A DNA stretch of 64,000 bases from an uncultured Bacteroidales bacterium (GCA_937886715.1 CAKZZD010000007.1:1-64000), one strand, 5' to 3'. Counted from the stretch's first letter, positions 35,086 to 43,892 are shown. Notes: a model not told the origin generated them from the letters alone. Numbers and translations are program-made.

Positions 35086-35385
35086 ATGGCTAAAGAATCG
35101 ATAAAAGCAAGAGAGCGTAAAAGAGCCAAAATGGTTGCCAAATACGCTGCCAAACGCGCTGCGTTGAAAGAGATTGTCCGTACCGGTGAGCCTGAAGAGG
35201 TTGAGAAAGCTGTGATAGCCCTTCAGAAACTCCCGAAGAATGCATGTCCTATCCGTCAGCACAACCGTTGTCAGTTGACTGGACGTCCGAAAGGCTACAT
35301 GCGTCAATTCGGCATCTCCCGTATTAATTTCCGCGAAATGGCAGTTGCCGGACTTATTCCCGGTGTCAAAAAGGCCAGTTGGTAG
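35086..35385 (+). CDS. rpsN: 30S ribosomal protein S14, zinc-free long form
   Basis: 99 residues. It lacks the paired CxxC zinc motif of the 61-residue form; the two cysteines are eight residues apart in ACPIRQHNRC. Ending GRPKGYMRQFGISRINFREMA is typical. Five nt after rplE. Confidence 0.98.
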   Translation: MAKESIKARERKRAKMVAKYAAKRAALKEIVRTGEPEEVEKAVIALQKLPKNACPIRQHNRCQLTGRPKGYMRQFGISRINFREMAVAGLIPGVKKASW

Positions 35386-35471
35386 TAGATAGTTAATAAA
35401 CAGAATAATACATATTGGTAGCTTTGCAAGTTGGCATAACACCAATACTACAAAACTTAAAATCAAAAATA

Positions 35472-35873
35472 ATGGTTACAGATCCTATAGCTGATTACCT
35501 GACCCGTATGAGAAATGCTATTGCAGCAAAACATCGTATGGTCGAAATTCCTGGTTCAAAACTCAAGAAAGAGATTACCAAGATTCTCTTTGAGAAAGGT
35601 TATATTTTGAACTATAAATTTGAAAACGAAGGCAAGCACAACCAGAGCATCAAAATTGCCTTGAAGTATCATCCTGTCACGAAGCAGTCGGCCATTGCCG
35701 AGCTCAAGCGCATCTCGAGCCCCGGTCTTCGTAAGTATGTTTCTGTAGATGAAATGCCCCGTGTGCTCAATGGTCTCGGTATTGCCATTGTTTCCACATC
35801 CAAAGGCCTGATGACTGATAAAGAGGCACGCACGCTCAATGTCGGCGGTGAAGTTTTATGTTACATCAGCTAA
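35472..35873 (+). CDS. rpsH: 30S ribosomal protein S8
   Basis: 133 residues starting MVTDPIADYLTRMRNA, the usual S8 N-terminus; the frame extends upstream to 35415 but that part has no similarity to S8. VSTSKGLMTDKEARTLNVGGEVL closes the protein normally. In E. coli S8 represses the spc operon. Confidence 0.98.
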   Translation: MVTDPIADYLTRMRNAIAAKHRMVEIPGSKLKKEITKILFEKGYILNYKFENEGKHNQSIKIALKYHPVTKQSAIAELKRISSPGLRKYVSVDEMPRVLNGLGIAIVSTSKGLMTDKEARTLNVGGEVLCYIS

Positions 35874-35880
35874 TCAAGAG

Positions 35881-35886
35881 AGGAGG
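35881..35886 (+). promoter_or_regulatory. Strong Shine-Dalgarno sequence before rplF
   Basis: AGGAGG lies 8 nt before ATG 35895. It is the only perfect, well-spaced Shine-Dalgarno noticed in the ribosomal operon, where starts otherwise follow A-rich sequence. Confidence 0.7.
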
Positions 35887-35894
35887 AATTAATT

Positions 35895-36449
35895 ATGTCA
35901 AGAATTGGTAAAATGCCTATCCACCTTCCCAAAGGTGTTGATGTTAAGATTTCTGATGATAATGTGTTGACCGTGAAGGGTCCTCTTGGAGAGCTCACTC
36001 AGAAGGTGAATCCCCTCATGGAGATGAAAGTAGAAGATGGCGTTCTGTACTTCAACCGTCCCAATGATGAGAAGGAGACAAAGGCCATGCATGGGTTGTA
36101 TCGTGCTCTCGCCAACAACATGGTCAAAGGTGTCAGTGAAGGCTTCAAGACTGTCCAGGAAGTGATCGGTGTCGGTTACAAGGTTCAAGCCACCGGAAAC
36201 GTTATCGAGATGGACCTGGGGTACTCCCACAAGATTTTCTTTGAGCTGGCTCCCGAAATCAAAGTCGAGACTGTTACCGAGAAAGGAAAGAACCCGATTA
36301 TCACCATGACCAGCTGCGACAAGCAGATCCTCGGACAGGCAGCTGCCAAAATCCGTTCGCTCCGCAAGCCTGAACCCTACAAAGGCAAGGGTATTCGATT
36401 CCAGGGTGAAGAAGTCCGCAAGAAGGCTGGTAAAGCTGCGGCTAAATAA
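35895..36449 (+). CDS. rplF: 50S ribosomal protein L6
   Basis: 184 residues, two similar alpha-beta domains. MSRIGKMPIHLPKGV and the C-terminal KPEPYKGKGIRFQGEEVRKKAGK are L6 signatures. Near the factor-binding site. Preceded by an unusual strong Shine-Dalgarno. Confidence 0.98.
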   Translation: MSRIGKMPIHLPKGVDVKISDDNVLTVKGPLGELTQKVNPLMEMKVEDGVLYFNRPNDEKETKAMHGLYRALANNMVKGVSEGFKTVQEVIGVGYKVQATGNVIEMDLGYSHKIFFELAPEIKVETVTEKGKNPIITMTSCDKQILGQAAAKIRSLRKPEPYKGKGIRFQGEEVRKKAGKAAAK

Positions 36450-36493
36450 TAGATAATAAGAGAGAAAACTCTTAAAAGCCCAATAATATTATT

Positions 36494-36847
36494 ATGGCAA
36501 CAAAAAAAGATATAAGAAGAACAAAGATTAAGTTCCACATTCGTCACAATGTCAGCGGAACCGCTGAAATGCCCCGCCTGTCGGTGTTCAGAAGCAATAA
36601 GGAAATATATGCCCAGGTGATTGACGATGTAAAAGGTGTCACCATAACCGCAGCTTCTTCTAAAGAGAAGGGCTTCGAGAAGAATGGTACAAAGAGTGAA
36701 ATAGCCACCAAGGTTGGAAAGGCAATCGCAGAACGTACTCTTGCTGCAGGCATCAGCACAGTCGTTTTTGATCGTAACGGTTACCTCTATCACGGCCGCG
36801 TCAAGAGTTTGGCCGATGGAGCAAGAGAAGGTGGTTTAAAATTCTAA
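36494..36847 (+). CDS. rplR: 50S ribosomal protein L18
   Basis: 117 residues. PRLSVFRSNKEIYAQVIDD and the ending FDRNGYLYHGRVKSLADGAREGGL are diagnostic. It binds 5S rRNA with L5. Confidence 0.98.
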   Translation: MATKKDIRRTKIKFHIRHNVSGTAEMPRLSVFRSNKEIYAQVIDDVKGVTITAASSKEKGFEKNGTKSEIATKVGKAIAERTLAAGISTVVFDRNGYLYHGRVKSLADGAREGGLKF

Positions 36848-36853
36848 CAAGTC

Positions 36854-37372
36854 ATGGCAGAAGTTAACGTAAACAGAGTAAAATCGAGCGAGATAGAATT
36901 CAAAGATCGTCTCGTTGCAATCAACCGAGTAACGAAAGTAACCAAAGGCGGTAGAACTTTTACCTTCGCTGCCATCGTTGTTATCGGAAATGAAAATGGA
37001 GTCGTTGGATACGGTTTGGGCAAAGCCAAGGAAGTGCAGGCCGCTGTTCAGAAGGGTATTGACGATGCCAAGAAGAATCTTATCCGTATTCCTGTTCTAA
37101 AGGGAACCATTCCTCATGAGCAGTGTGGCAAGTACAGCGGAGCCAAAGTCTTCTTGAAGCCTGCTGCCCCTGGTACTGGAGTTATCGCCGGTGGTGCTAT
37201 GCGTGCCGTTCTCGAGAGCGTCGGAGTGAAAGACGTCTTGGCCAAATGCAAAGGCTCTTCGAATCCCCACAGTGTGGTCAAGGCCACCATCAATGCTCTG
37301 CTCCAGATGAAAGACCCCTATATGGTCTCTCAGTTGCGCGGCATCTCTCTCGATAAAGTGTTTAATGGCTAA
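36854..37372 (+). CDS. rpsE: 30S ribosomal protein S5
   Basis: 172 residues. S5 double-stranded RNA-binding domain with FKDRLVAINRVTKVTKGGRTF, then GAKVFLKPAAPGTGVIAGG. It begins 6 nt after rplR. Involved in decoding accuracy. Confidence 0.98.
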   Translation: MAEVNVNRVKSSEIEFKDRLVAINRVTKVTKGGRTFTFAAIVVIGNENGVVGYGLGKAKEVQAAVQKGIDDAKKNLIRIPVLKGTIPHEQCGKYSGAKVFLKPAAPGTGVIAGGAMRAVLESVGVKDVLAKCKGSSNPHSVVKATINALLQMKDPYMVSQLRGISLDKVFNG

Positions 37373-37388
37373 AATAGGAGATTAAGAA

Positions 37389-37574
37389 ATGGCAGAAAAG
37401 AAACTCAGAATCAAGCAGGTCAGAAGCATTATCGGCCGTCCTGCAAGACAGAAACGCACAATGGAGGCTCTTGGTCTCCGTCGTATCAACCACACTCGTG
37501 AAGTGGTCGCGACCCCTCAGATTATGGGTATGATTAACAGCGTCAAGCATCTCCTTGCCGTCGAAGAAATCTAA
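37389..37574 (+). CDS. rpmD: 50S ribosomal protein L30
   Basis: 61 residues. KLRIKQVRSIIGRPARQKRTM and LGLRRINHTREV are typical L30. Normal length. Confidence 0.97.
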   Translation: MAEKKLRIKQVRSIIGRPARQKRTMEALGLRRINHTREVVATPQIMGMINSVKHLLAVEEI

Positions 37575-37598
37575 AAAAAAACAGAAAGGGAAAAGATA

Positions 37599-38048
37599 AT
37601 GAACTTAAATAGTCTAAAACCAGCAGAAGGATCCATCAAACATTCGAAACGCATCGGTCGTGGTGCAGGTTCCGGTAAAGGTGGCACTTCTACTCGTGGT
37701 AACAAAGGTGCCAAAGCTCGTTCCGGATACCATCAGAAAGTCGGATTTGAAGGTGGTCAGATGCCCCTCTATCGTCGTGTTCCCAAATTTGGTTTCAAGA
37801 ACCTCAACCGAGTTGAATATGTCGGCATCAATATCGACACCCTCAACAACTTGGCCGAAACAAAGAATATCACCGATTTCAATATCGACGTGCTGAAACA
37901 GAACGGCCTTATCTCCGGCAAGGACCGCATCAAGATCCTTGGCCGCGGCGAACTGTCCAAGACCGTTAACGTCACAGCCCACGCTTTTTCGGCAGCTGCC
38001 AAAAAAGCCATTGAAGATAAAGGTGGTGTTGCAACAGTCATTGAATAA
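37599..38048 (+). CDS. rplO: 50S ribosomal protein L15
   Basis: 149 residues. The glycine/arginine-rich N-terminus (RIGRGAGSGKGGTSTRGNKG) and the later FEGGQMPLYRRVPKFGF are diagnostic. A central assembly protein of the 50S subunit. Confidence 0.98.
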   Translation: MNLNSLKPAEGSIKHSKRIGRGAGSGKGGTSTRGNKGAKARSGYHQKVGFEGGQMPLYRRVPKFGFKNLNRVEYVGINIDTLNNLAETKNITDFNIDVLKQNGLISGKDRIKILGRGELSKTVNVTAHAFSAAAKKAIEDKGGVATVIE

Positions 38049-38066
38049 TACATACTTACTTTAACG

Positions 38067-39422
38067 ATGAAGCGATTTATACAGACACTTAAAAACATCT
38101 GGTCAATCGAAGATCTGCGCAAGCGGATACTCTACACCCTCGGATTGGTGTTGATCTACCGTATCGGATCTTATGTCATACTGCCGGGTGTTGACCCTTC
38201 CCAGCTGCAAGGGTTGCAGAAGCAGGGATCGGAGGGACTGATGGGCCTGCTCAACATGTTCTCGGGCGGAGCCTTCTCCAATGCCTCCATTTTTGCCCTC
38301 GGAATCATGCCCTACATCACCGCCTCGATTGTCATCCAATTGTTGGTGATGGTGGTCCCCTATTTCCAGAAAATGCAGAGAGAAGGTGAAAGTGGCCGAA
38401 GAAAGATGAATCAAATCACCCGTTGGTTAACAGTAATCGTCACCGCTATGCAGGCCCCGGCCTACATCACCAACATGATGTATCAACTCGGTGCCTCTTC
38501 CACAGCCATTTATCCGTTTGATGGCAGTGCCCCCTCGCCCTTCTTTTGGGTGAGTAGCATTATCATCCTCATCTGCGGAACCCTTTTCGTCATGTGGCTG
38601 GGTGAACGCATTACCGACAAAGGCGTCGGCAATGGCATCTCCCTCCTCATCATGATCGGAATCATTGCTCGTCTCCCCTTCGCACTCTCGGCCGAATTCG
38701 CTTCTCGACTGACTGAAGGCGGTGGACTGGTGATGTTCCTCTTCGAATTGGTTGTCCTTCTGGCGGTTATCCTTCTGGTGATTCTTCTTGTACAAGGCAC
38801 ACGACGCATTCCTGTGCAGTATGCCAAACGCATCGTCGGCAACAAACAGTATGGCGGAGTGCGTCAGTATATCCCCATCAAGGTGAATGCCGCTGGCGTC
38901 ATGCCCATCATCTTCGCCCAGGCCATTATGTTCCTCCCCATCACCTTTATGGGATTCTCCGGCAACGCGAGCTCCAAGTTCGCCATGGCCTTCGCCGACT
39001 ACAACAGCTTCTGGTACAACCTCGTCTTCGCCATCCTCGTCATTCTCTTTACCTACTTCTATACAGCCATCGCCATCAACCCTAACCAGATGGCCGACGA
39101 CATGAAGAAAAACGGTGGATTCATACCCGGTGTGAAACCTGGTAAAAAGACTGCCGAGTATCTCGAAGGCATCCTCTCCAAGATCACCCTGCCGGGATCG
39201 ATATTCCTTGCCATCGTGGCCATCCTTCCCGCCATCGTGCGCCTCTTCGGAGTCAACACTCAGTTTGCCCAGTTCTTTGGCGGCACCTCGCTGCTCATCC
39301 TTGTAGGCGTCATCCTTGACACCCTGCAACAGATCGAAAGCCATCTTTTGATGCGTCATTATGATGGATTGACCAAGACTGGTCGCATCAAGGGTCGAAC
39401 ATCAATGTCTATTCAGGCCTAA
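38067..39422 (+). CDS. secY: Preprotein translocase subunit SecY
   Basis: 451 residues with about ten membrane helices forming the Sec protein-conducting channel. IGSYVILPGVDPSQLQ near the N-terminus, GIMPYITASIVIQLL, the cytoplasmic loop QGTRRIPVQYAKRIVGNKQYGG and IAINPNQMADDMKKNGGFIPG are SecY hallmarks. It lies 18 nt after rplO, its usual place in the spc cluster, and is followed directly by map with no adk between. Confidence 0.98.
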   Translation: MKRFIQTLKNIWSIEDLRKRILYTLGLVLIYRIGSYVILPGVDPSQLQGLQKQGSEGLMGLLNMFSGGAFSNASIFALGIMPYITASIVIQLLVMVVPYFQKMQREGESGRRKMNQITRWLTVIVTAMQAPAYITNMMYQLGASSTAIYPFDGSAPSPFFWVSSIIILICGTLFVMWLGERITDKGVGNGISLLIMIGIIARLPFALSAEFASRLTEGGGLVMFLFELVVLLAVILLVILLVQGTRRIPVQYAKRIVGNKQYGGVRQYIPIKVNAAGVMPIIFAQAIMFLPITFMGFSGNASSKFAMAFADYNSFWYNLVFAILVILFTYFYTAIAINPNQMADDMKKNGGFIPGVKPGKKTAEYLEGILSKITLPGSIFLAIVAILPAIVRLFGVNTQFAQFFGGTSLLILVGVILDTLQQIESHLLMRHYDGLTKTGRIKGRTSMSIQA

Positions 39423-39436
39423 CAGACAAATCGGAA

Positions 39437-40207
39437 ATGATTCTGCTCAAGACAAAAGAAGAGATAGAGCTTATACGTGACGCTGCCCTCCTCGTCGGGA
39501 AAACTCTCGCCGAGGTGGGCCGTCATATCCGCCCAGGCGTAACCACCGCCTATCTTGACTCAATAGGCGAGCAGTTCATTCGCGACAATGGAGGTATCCC
39601 TCTTTGCAAGGGATACGAAGGCTTCCCTGCCGCACTCTGCATCTCGGTCAACGATGTCGTTGTACATGGCATCCCCGGCGACCTCTTCATCAAAGAAGGC
39701 GACAACGTATCGGTTGATTGTGTGATAGAACTCAACGGATATGTGGGGGATTCGGCCTACACCTTCCCCGTCGGCGAAATGAAGCCCGAAGTGCTCCGCC
39801 TGATGAAAGTCACGCGCGAAGCCCTCTATATTGGCATCGACAAGGCGAAGCCAGGGAACCGGATAGGCGATATCGGACATGCTATCCAGATGCATTGCGA
39901 GAAAAACGGCTACTCCGTAGTCCGTGAACTCTGCGGCCATGGTGTCGGATTCAAGATGCACGAGTCGCCGAACATTCCCAACTACGGCGTCCCTGGCACT
40001 GGCCCCCTCCTTAAAGAAGGCATGGTGATTGCCATCGAACCCATGGTCTGCATGGGATCCAAGAACGTCAAGTTCTCCCAGCAGGACGGTTGGACATGCC
40101 GCACCAAAGACGGCAAACCTGCCGCGCACTTCGAGCACACCATCGCCGTCACCGCCGAAGGCCCCGAGATACTTTCGAGCTTCGACTACATTGAAAACAA
40201 CAATTAA
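39437..40207 (+). CDS. map: Type I methionine aminopeptidase
   Basis: 256 residues. Removes N-terminal Met from nascent proteins. The metal ligands lie in CISVNDVVVHGIP, NVSVDCVIELNGYVGDSAYTF, CGHGVGFKMHE and the C-terminal EHTIAVT region. It belongs to the short form without zinc-finger extension. The order secY-map-infA-rpmJ is common in Bacteroidota. Confidence 0.97.
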   Translation: MILLKTKEEIELIRDAALLVGKTLAEVGRHIRPGVTTAYLDSIGEQFIRDNGGIPLCKGYEGFPAALCISVNDVVVHGIPGDLFIKEGDNVSVDCVIELNGYVGDSAYTFPVGEMKPEVLRLMKVTREALYIGIDKAKPGNRIGDIGHAIQMHCEKNGYSVVRELCGHGVGFKMHESPNIPNYGVPGTGPLLKEGMVIAIEPMVCMGSKNVKFSQQDGWTCRTKDGKPAAHFEHTIAVTAEGPEILSSFDYIENNN

Positions 40208-40222
40208 TTTATAACGATAAGA

Positions 40223-40441
40223 ATGGCAAAGCAAGCATCCATACAATTAGATGGCACCGTCATCGAATCGCTTGGCAACGCGATGTTCCGCGTCGAATTG
40301 GAAAACGGACATCAGATCATTGCCCACATCTCCGGAAAAATGCGCATGCACTACATCAAAATCCTTCCAGGAGACAAGGTGCAGATCGAAATGTCGCCAT
40401 ACGACCTCTCCAAAGGCCGTATCACTTATCGCCATAAATAA
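40223..40441 (+). CDS. infA: Translation initiation factor IF-1
   Basis: 72 residues, single OB fold. AKQASIQLDGTVIESLGNAMF, HISGKMRMHYIKILPGD and SPYDLSKGRITYRHK match IF-1 closely. Binds the A site of the 30S subunit during initiation. Confidence 0.98.
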   Translation: MAKQASIQLDGTVIESLGNAMFRVELENGHQIIAHISGKMRMHYIKILPGDKVQIEMSPYDLSKGRITYRHK

Positions 40442-40491
40442 AGATTGTCAAAGGCCAACAGAAAACAGAAAACAGATTAATAATTACAACA

Positions 40492-40608
40492 ATGAAAGTA
40501 AGAGTCTCAGTAAAGAAAAGATCGCCCGAATGCAAAGTGGTGCGCCGCCACGGGGTGGTTTATGTCATCAACAAGAAAAATCCTAAATTCAAACAAAGAC
40601 AAGGATAA
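40492..40608 (+). CDS. rpmJ: 50S ribosomal protein L36, zinc-free form
   Basis: 38 residues starting MKVRVSVKKRSPECKVVRRH and ending NPKFKQRQG. Only one cysteine remains, so the C-x2-C...C-x4-H zinc site of canonical L36 is lost, as in other Bacteroidota L36. Placed between infA and rpsM, its normal position. Confidence 0.96.
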   Translation: MKVRVSVKKRSPECKVVRRHGVVYVINKKNPKFKQRQG

Positions 40609-40635
40609 TTTAAACAAACAGAATAAGAATTATTT

Positions 40636-41013
40636 ATGGCACGTATTGCAGGTATTGACTTACCCAAGAACAAAAGAGGAGAGATAGGCTTGACCTATAT
40701 CTATGGAATCGGACGTAGCACTGCCAAAGAGATCCTGGCCAAAGCCGGCATCGACGAAGGCAAGAAAGTGCAGGACTGGACCGATGATGAACAGAACACT
40801 CTCCGTAACATCATCAACGACGAATATAAAGTCGAAGGCGCCCTCCGCTCGGAAGTCCAGATGAACATCAAACGACTGATGGACATCGGATGCTATCGCG
40901 GTATCCGTCACCGTCTCGGTCTGCCCCTCCGTGGTCAGAGCACCAAAAACAACGCCCGCACTCGCAAGGGTAAGAAAAAGACTATCGCTAACAAGAAGAA
41001 AGCTACCAAGTAA
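40636..41013 (+). CDS. rpsM: 30S ribosomal protein S13
   Basis: 125 residues. ARIAGIDLPKNKRGEIGLTYIYGIG and the C-terminal RHRLGLPLRGQSTKNNARTRKGKKK are diagnostic. It bridges to the 50S subunit. A gap of 85 nt to rpsK holds nothing recognisable. Confidence 0.98.
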   Translation: MARIAGIDLPKNKRGEIGLTYIYGIGRSTAKEILAKAGIDEGKKVQDWTDDEQNTLRNIINDEYKVEGALRSEVQMNIKRLMDIGCYRGIRHRLGLPLRGQSTKNNARTRKGKKKTIANKKKATK

Positions 41014-41098
41014 AAAGCATGTAGCGCCCGTCGCGGACCAGATTTGTCGCAGAAGCGGCGGTAAACAGAAAGTAAAATCAAGCAAGTAAAAAACAATT

Positions 41099-41488
41099 AT
41101 GGCAAAAACTTCAAAACCGACCAAAAAGAGAGTCGTAAAAGTTGAACCTCAAGGAAGAGCATGCATCTTTGCATCCTTCAACAATGTCATCATCTCGTTG
41201 ACGAACAATGCCGGTCAAGTGATTTCTTGGTCGTCTGCTGGAAAAATGGGCTTCCGCGGATCGAAGAAAAACACTCCGTACGCCGCTCAGATGGCTGCGG
41301 AAGATTGCGGTAAAGTTGCTTATGATTTGGGCCTAAGAAAAGTTAAGGTTTTTGTTAAAGGACCTGGTTCGGGACGTGAATCAGCCATCCGCGCAATTAA
41401 CACCTGCGGCATCGAAGTGACCGAAATCACCGACATCACCCCGCTGCCCCACAACGGTTGCCGTCCCCCCAAACGTCGTCGCGTGTAA
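41099..41488 (+). CDS. rpsK: 30S ribosomal protein S11
   Basis: 129 residues. ASFNNVIISLTNNAGQVISWSSAGKMGFRGSKK-type region and the closing TPLPHNGCRPPKRRRV identify S11. Located on the platform of the 30S subunit. Confidence 0.98.
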   Translation: MAKTSKPTKKRVVKVEPQGRACIFASFNNVIISLTNNAGQVISWSSAGKMGFRGSKKNTPYAAQMAAEDCGKVAYDLGLRKVKVFVKGPGSGRESAIRAINTCGIEVTEITDITPLPHNGCRPPKRRRV

Positions 41489-41512
41489 TTATTAATCTAA
41501 AAAACTTAAACA

Positions 41513-42118
41513 ATGGCAAGATACACAGGTCCTAAAACCAAAATAGCAAGAAAATTCCACGAGCCTATCTATGGCCCGGACAAAAGTTTCGACAAGAAAC
41601 CCTATGCACCTGGCATGCATGGCCAGAACCGTCGTCGCAGCAAGACCTCCGAGTACGGAATCCAGCTTCAGGAAAAACAGAAAGCCAAATACACCTACGG
41701 CATCCTCGAGCGCCAGTTCCGCAAACTCTATGCCGAGGCTTCACGTCGCGGCGGCATCACCGGTGAGGAACTCATGAAACTGATCGAGGCCCGTCTCGAC
41801 AACGTCGTCTACCGCCTCGGCATCGCCCGCAGCCGCGCTCAGGCTCGCCAGCTGGTTTCCCACCGTCATATCGCTGTCAACGGAAACGTTGTCAACATCC
41901 CCTCATATTCTCTCCATGAAGGCGATGTCATCTCCATCCGCGAACGCAGCAAATCGCTCGAAGTCATCGTTGATTCGCTCGCATCGCGTGCCAACAACTA
42001 TCCCTGGCTCGAATGGGATAACGCCAGCATGAGCGGAAAATTCGTCAGCTTCCCCCAGCGTTCCGACATCCCCGAGACCATCAACGAGCAGCTCATCGTT
42101 GACCTCTATTCCAAGTAA
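41513..42118 (+). CDS. rpsD: 30S ribosomal protein S4
   Basis: 201 residues. An N-terminal region without zinc-binding cysteines is followed by an S4 RNA-binding domain (RLDNVVYRLGIARSRAQARQ). A primary 16S rRNA binder; in E. coli it represses the alpha operon. Confidence 0.98.
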   Translation: MARYTGPKTKIARKFHEPIYGPDKSFDKKPYAPGMHGQNRRRSKTSEYGIQLQEKQKAKYTYGILERQFRKLYAEASRRGGITGEELMKLIEARLDNVVYRLGIARSRAQARQLVSHRHIAVNGNVVNIPSYSLHEGDVISIRERSKSLEVIVDSLASRANNYPWLEWDNASMSGKFVSFPQRSDIPETINEQLIVDLYSK

Positions 42119-42186
42119 TACATAGCACAGCAGTCCGTGCCGGCAGGGCGCGGGCTTCAACCAAACCAAGAAAGAAAGGATAAAAC

Positions 42187-43179
42187 ATGGCAATATTATC
42201 ATTCCAGAAACCCGACAAGGTGGTTATGCTCGAAGCTGATGACTTCCGCGGAACGTTCGAATTCCGACCCCTCGAGCCCGGCTATGGCACGACCATCGGC
42301 AACGCTTTGCGGCGTGTCCTTCTCTCTTCGCTCGAAGGCTATGCTATTACTTCAGTCCAGATTGATGGCGTCGACCACGAATTCTCGTCCCTCCCGGGCG
42401 TCGTGGAAGACATGACCGACATCATACTCCGACTCAAACAGATCCGCTTCCGCCGCCAACTGGAGGACACGGACCACGAGAAGATCTCTTTCACCGTCAC
42501 CAACCAGACAGTCTTCAAAGCCGGCGACCTCAACAGCAACCTCAACGCCTTCCAGGTCCTCAACCCCGAATTGGAGATCTGCCACATGGAACCCGACACC
42601 GTGCTCCATATCACCCTGTCCATCGACAAGGGCCGTGGCTATGTCCCAGCCGACGAGAATAAGAAGTCGACCGACCCCATCGGAGTCATCGCCATCGACT
42701 CGATCCACACACCCATCAAAAACGTGATGTACGCAGTCGACGACTATCGTGTCGAACAGCGCACCGACTACGAAAAGCTCACCTTTGACATCGAAACCGA
42801 TGGATCCATTCATCCGAAAGATGCCCTCAAGGAAGCTGCCACCATCCTCATCCAGCACTTCATGCTGTTCTCCGACGAACGCATCACGCTCGATGTCGAA
42901 ACCAAGCCGGTCCAGGAAGAATTCGACGAGTCCACCGCCCACATCCGTCAGTTGCTCAAGACCAAACTCATCGACCTCGACCTCTCCGTCCGGGCACTCA
43001 ACTGCCTCAAAGCCGCTGAAGTCGACACCCTCGGTGAACTGGTCGCCTTCAACAAGGCCGACTTGCTGAAATTCCGCAACTTCGGCAAAAAATCCCTTAC
43101 CGAACTCGAAAACCTGGTTGCCTCAAAGAACCTTGAATTCGGTATGAATATCTCAAAGTATAAATTAGATAAAGAATAA
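42187..43179 (+). CDS. rpoA: DNA-directed RNA polymerase subunit alpha
   Basis: 330 residues. The N-terminal dimerisation domain (FRGTFEFRPLEPGYGTTIGNALRRVLLSS-like) and the C-terminal domain with helix-hairpin-helix (RALNCLKAAEVDTLGELVAF) are complete. Its place between rpsD and rplQ is the standard alpha-operon position. Confidence 0.98.
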   Translation: MAILSFQKPDKVVMLEADDFRGTFEFRPLEPGYGTTIGNALRRVLLSSLEGYAITSVQIDGVDHEFSSLPGVVEDMTDIILRLKQIRFRRQLEDTDHEKISFTVTNQTVFKAGDLNSNLNAFQVLNPELEICHMEPDTVLHITLSIDKGRGYVPADENKKSTDPIGVIAIDSIHTPIKNVMYAVDDYRVEQRTDYEKLTFDIETDGSIHPKDALKEAATILIQHFMLFSDERITLDVETKPVQEEFDESTAHIRQLLKTKLIDLDLSVRALNCLKAAEVDTLGELVAFNKADLLKFRNFGKKSLTELENLVASKNLEFGMNISKYKLDKE

Positions 43180-43188
43180 GATAAGAAT

Positions 43189-43680
43189 ATGAGACACGGT
43201 TGCAAAGTTAATCACTTGTCAAGAACCCACGCACATCGCGTAGCTATGCTTTCCAACATGGCCACCTCGCTCATCATGCACAAGCGCATCGAGACCACCG
43301 TTGCCAAAGCCAAAGCCCTCAGAGTTTATGTAGAACCGATCATCAATCGTTCGAAGGAAGACACCACCCACAATCGCCGCATGGTTTTCAGCTACCTCCA
43401 CAGCAAAGAGGCCGTCAACGAACTCTTCCGCGAGGTGTCGCAGAAAATCGCCAACCGTCCCGGCGGATACACCCGTATCCTCAAGACCGGCATCCGTCAT
43501 GGCGACAACTCCGAGATGTGCATCATCGAACTTGTCGACTACAACGAGAACATGCTCGCCGCCGCCACCACCAAGAAGGCCAAGAGCACCCGTCGTAGCC
43601 GCGCCAAGAAAGCCGAGGCTCCTGTGGCTGAGGCTCCCGCCACCGAAGCTCCCGCCCAGGAAGCTCCCAAGGCTGAATAA
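43189..43680 (+). CDS. rplQ: 50S ribosomal protein L17 with Ala/Pro/Glu tail
   Basis: 163 residues; the L17 core (MRHGCKVNHLSRTHAHRVAM to about 120) is followed by basic residues and a low-complexity tail of AEAP-like repeats. Such tails occur in Bacteroidota L17. Last gene of the superoperon; an intrinsic terminator follows 35 nt later. Confidence 0.97.
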   Translation: MRHGCKVNHLSRTHAHRVAMLSNMATSLIMHKRIETTVAKAKALRVYVEPIINRSKEDTTHNRRMVFSYLHSKEAVNELFREVSQKIANRPGGYTRILKTGIRHGDNSEMCIIELVDYNENMLAAATTKKAKSTRRSRAKKAEAPVAEAPATEAPAQEAPKAE

Positions 43681-43714
43681 AGTTCGCTCATCCAGCAAAA
43701 GGGTTACAATAATC

Positions 43715-43748
43715 AAGGGCACCATATCTGCGATATGGCGCCCTTTTC
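43715..43748 (+). terminator. Intrinsic terminator of the ribosomal superoperon
   Basis: AAGGGC-A-CCATATC (43715-43728) pairs with GATATGG-C-GCCCTT (43732-43745), 13 pairs with one mismatch, TGC loop, followed by TTC TT. Confidence 0.88.
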
Positions 43749-43800
43749 TTGTGCAGTGTGGCGGCGCCGCAACAGCTTGATTCCCACGCACCGGCACTTT

Positions 43801-43892
43801 CCCCCTCCAACCCCTCTCCAACCCTCCTCCATCCCCTCTCCTGCTTTTTTCGGACAAGGGATGGAGGAGGGTTGGAGAGGGGTTGGAGGGGG
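43801..43892. repeat. Perfect 35-bp inverted repeat
   Basis: The left arm 43801-43835 (pyrimidine-rich, CCCCCTCCAACCCCTCTCC...) is the exact reverse complement of 43858-43892, with a 22-nt spacer. The right arm shares GGAGAGGGGTTGGAG with 24950-24986. It lies between two terminators facing each other and encodes nothing credible. Confidence 0.9.

Noticed and set aside
41014..41098. Possible gene or control element between rpsM and rpsK
   Set aside because: No frame of useful length and no convincing hairpin or promoter box.
43801..43892. Possible insertion-sequence ends
   Set aside because: Only 22 nt separates the arms and there is no transposase; kept as an inverted repeat only.
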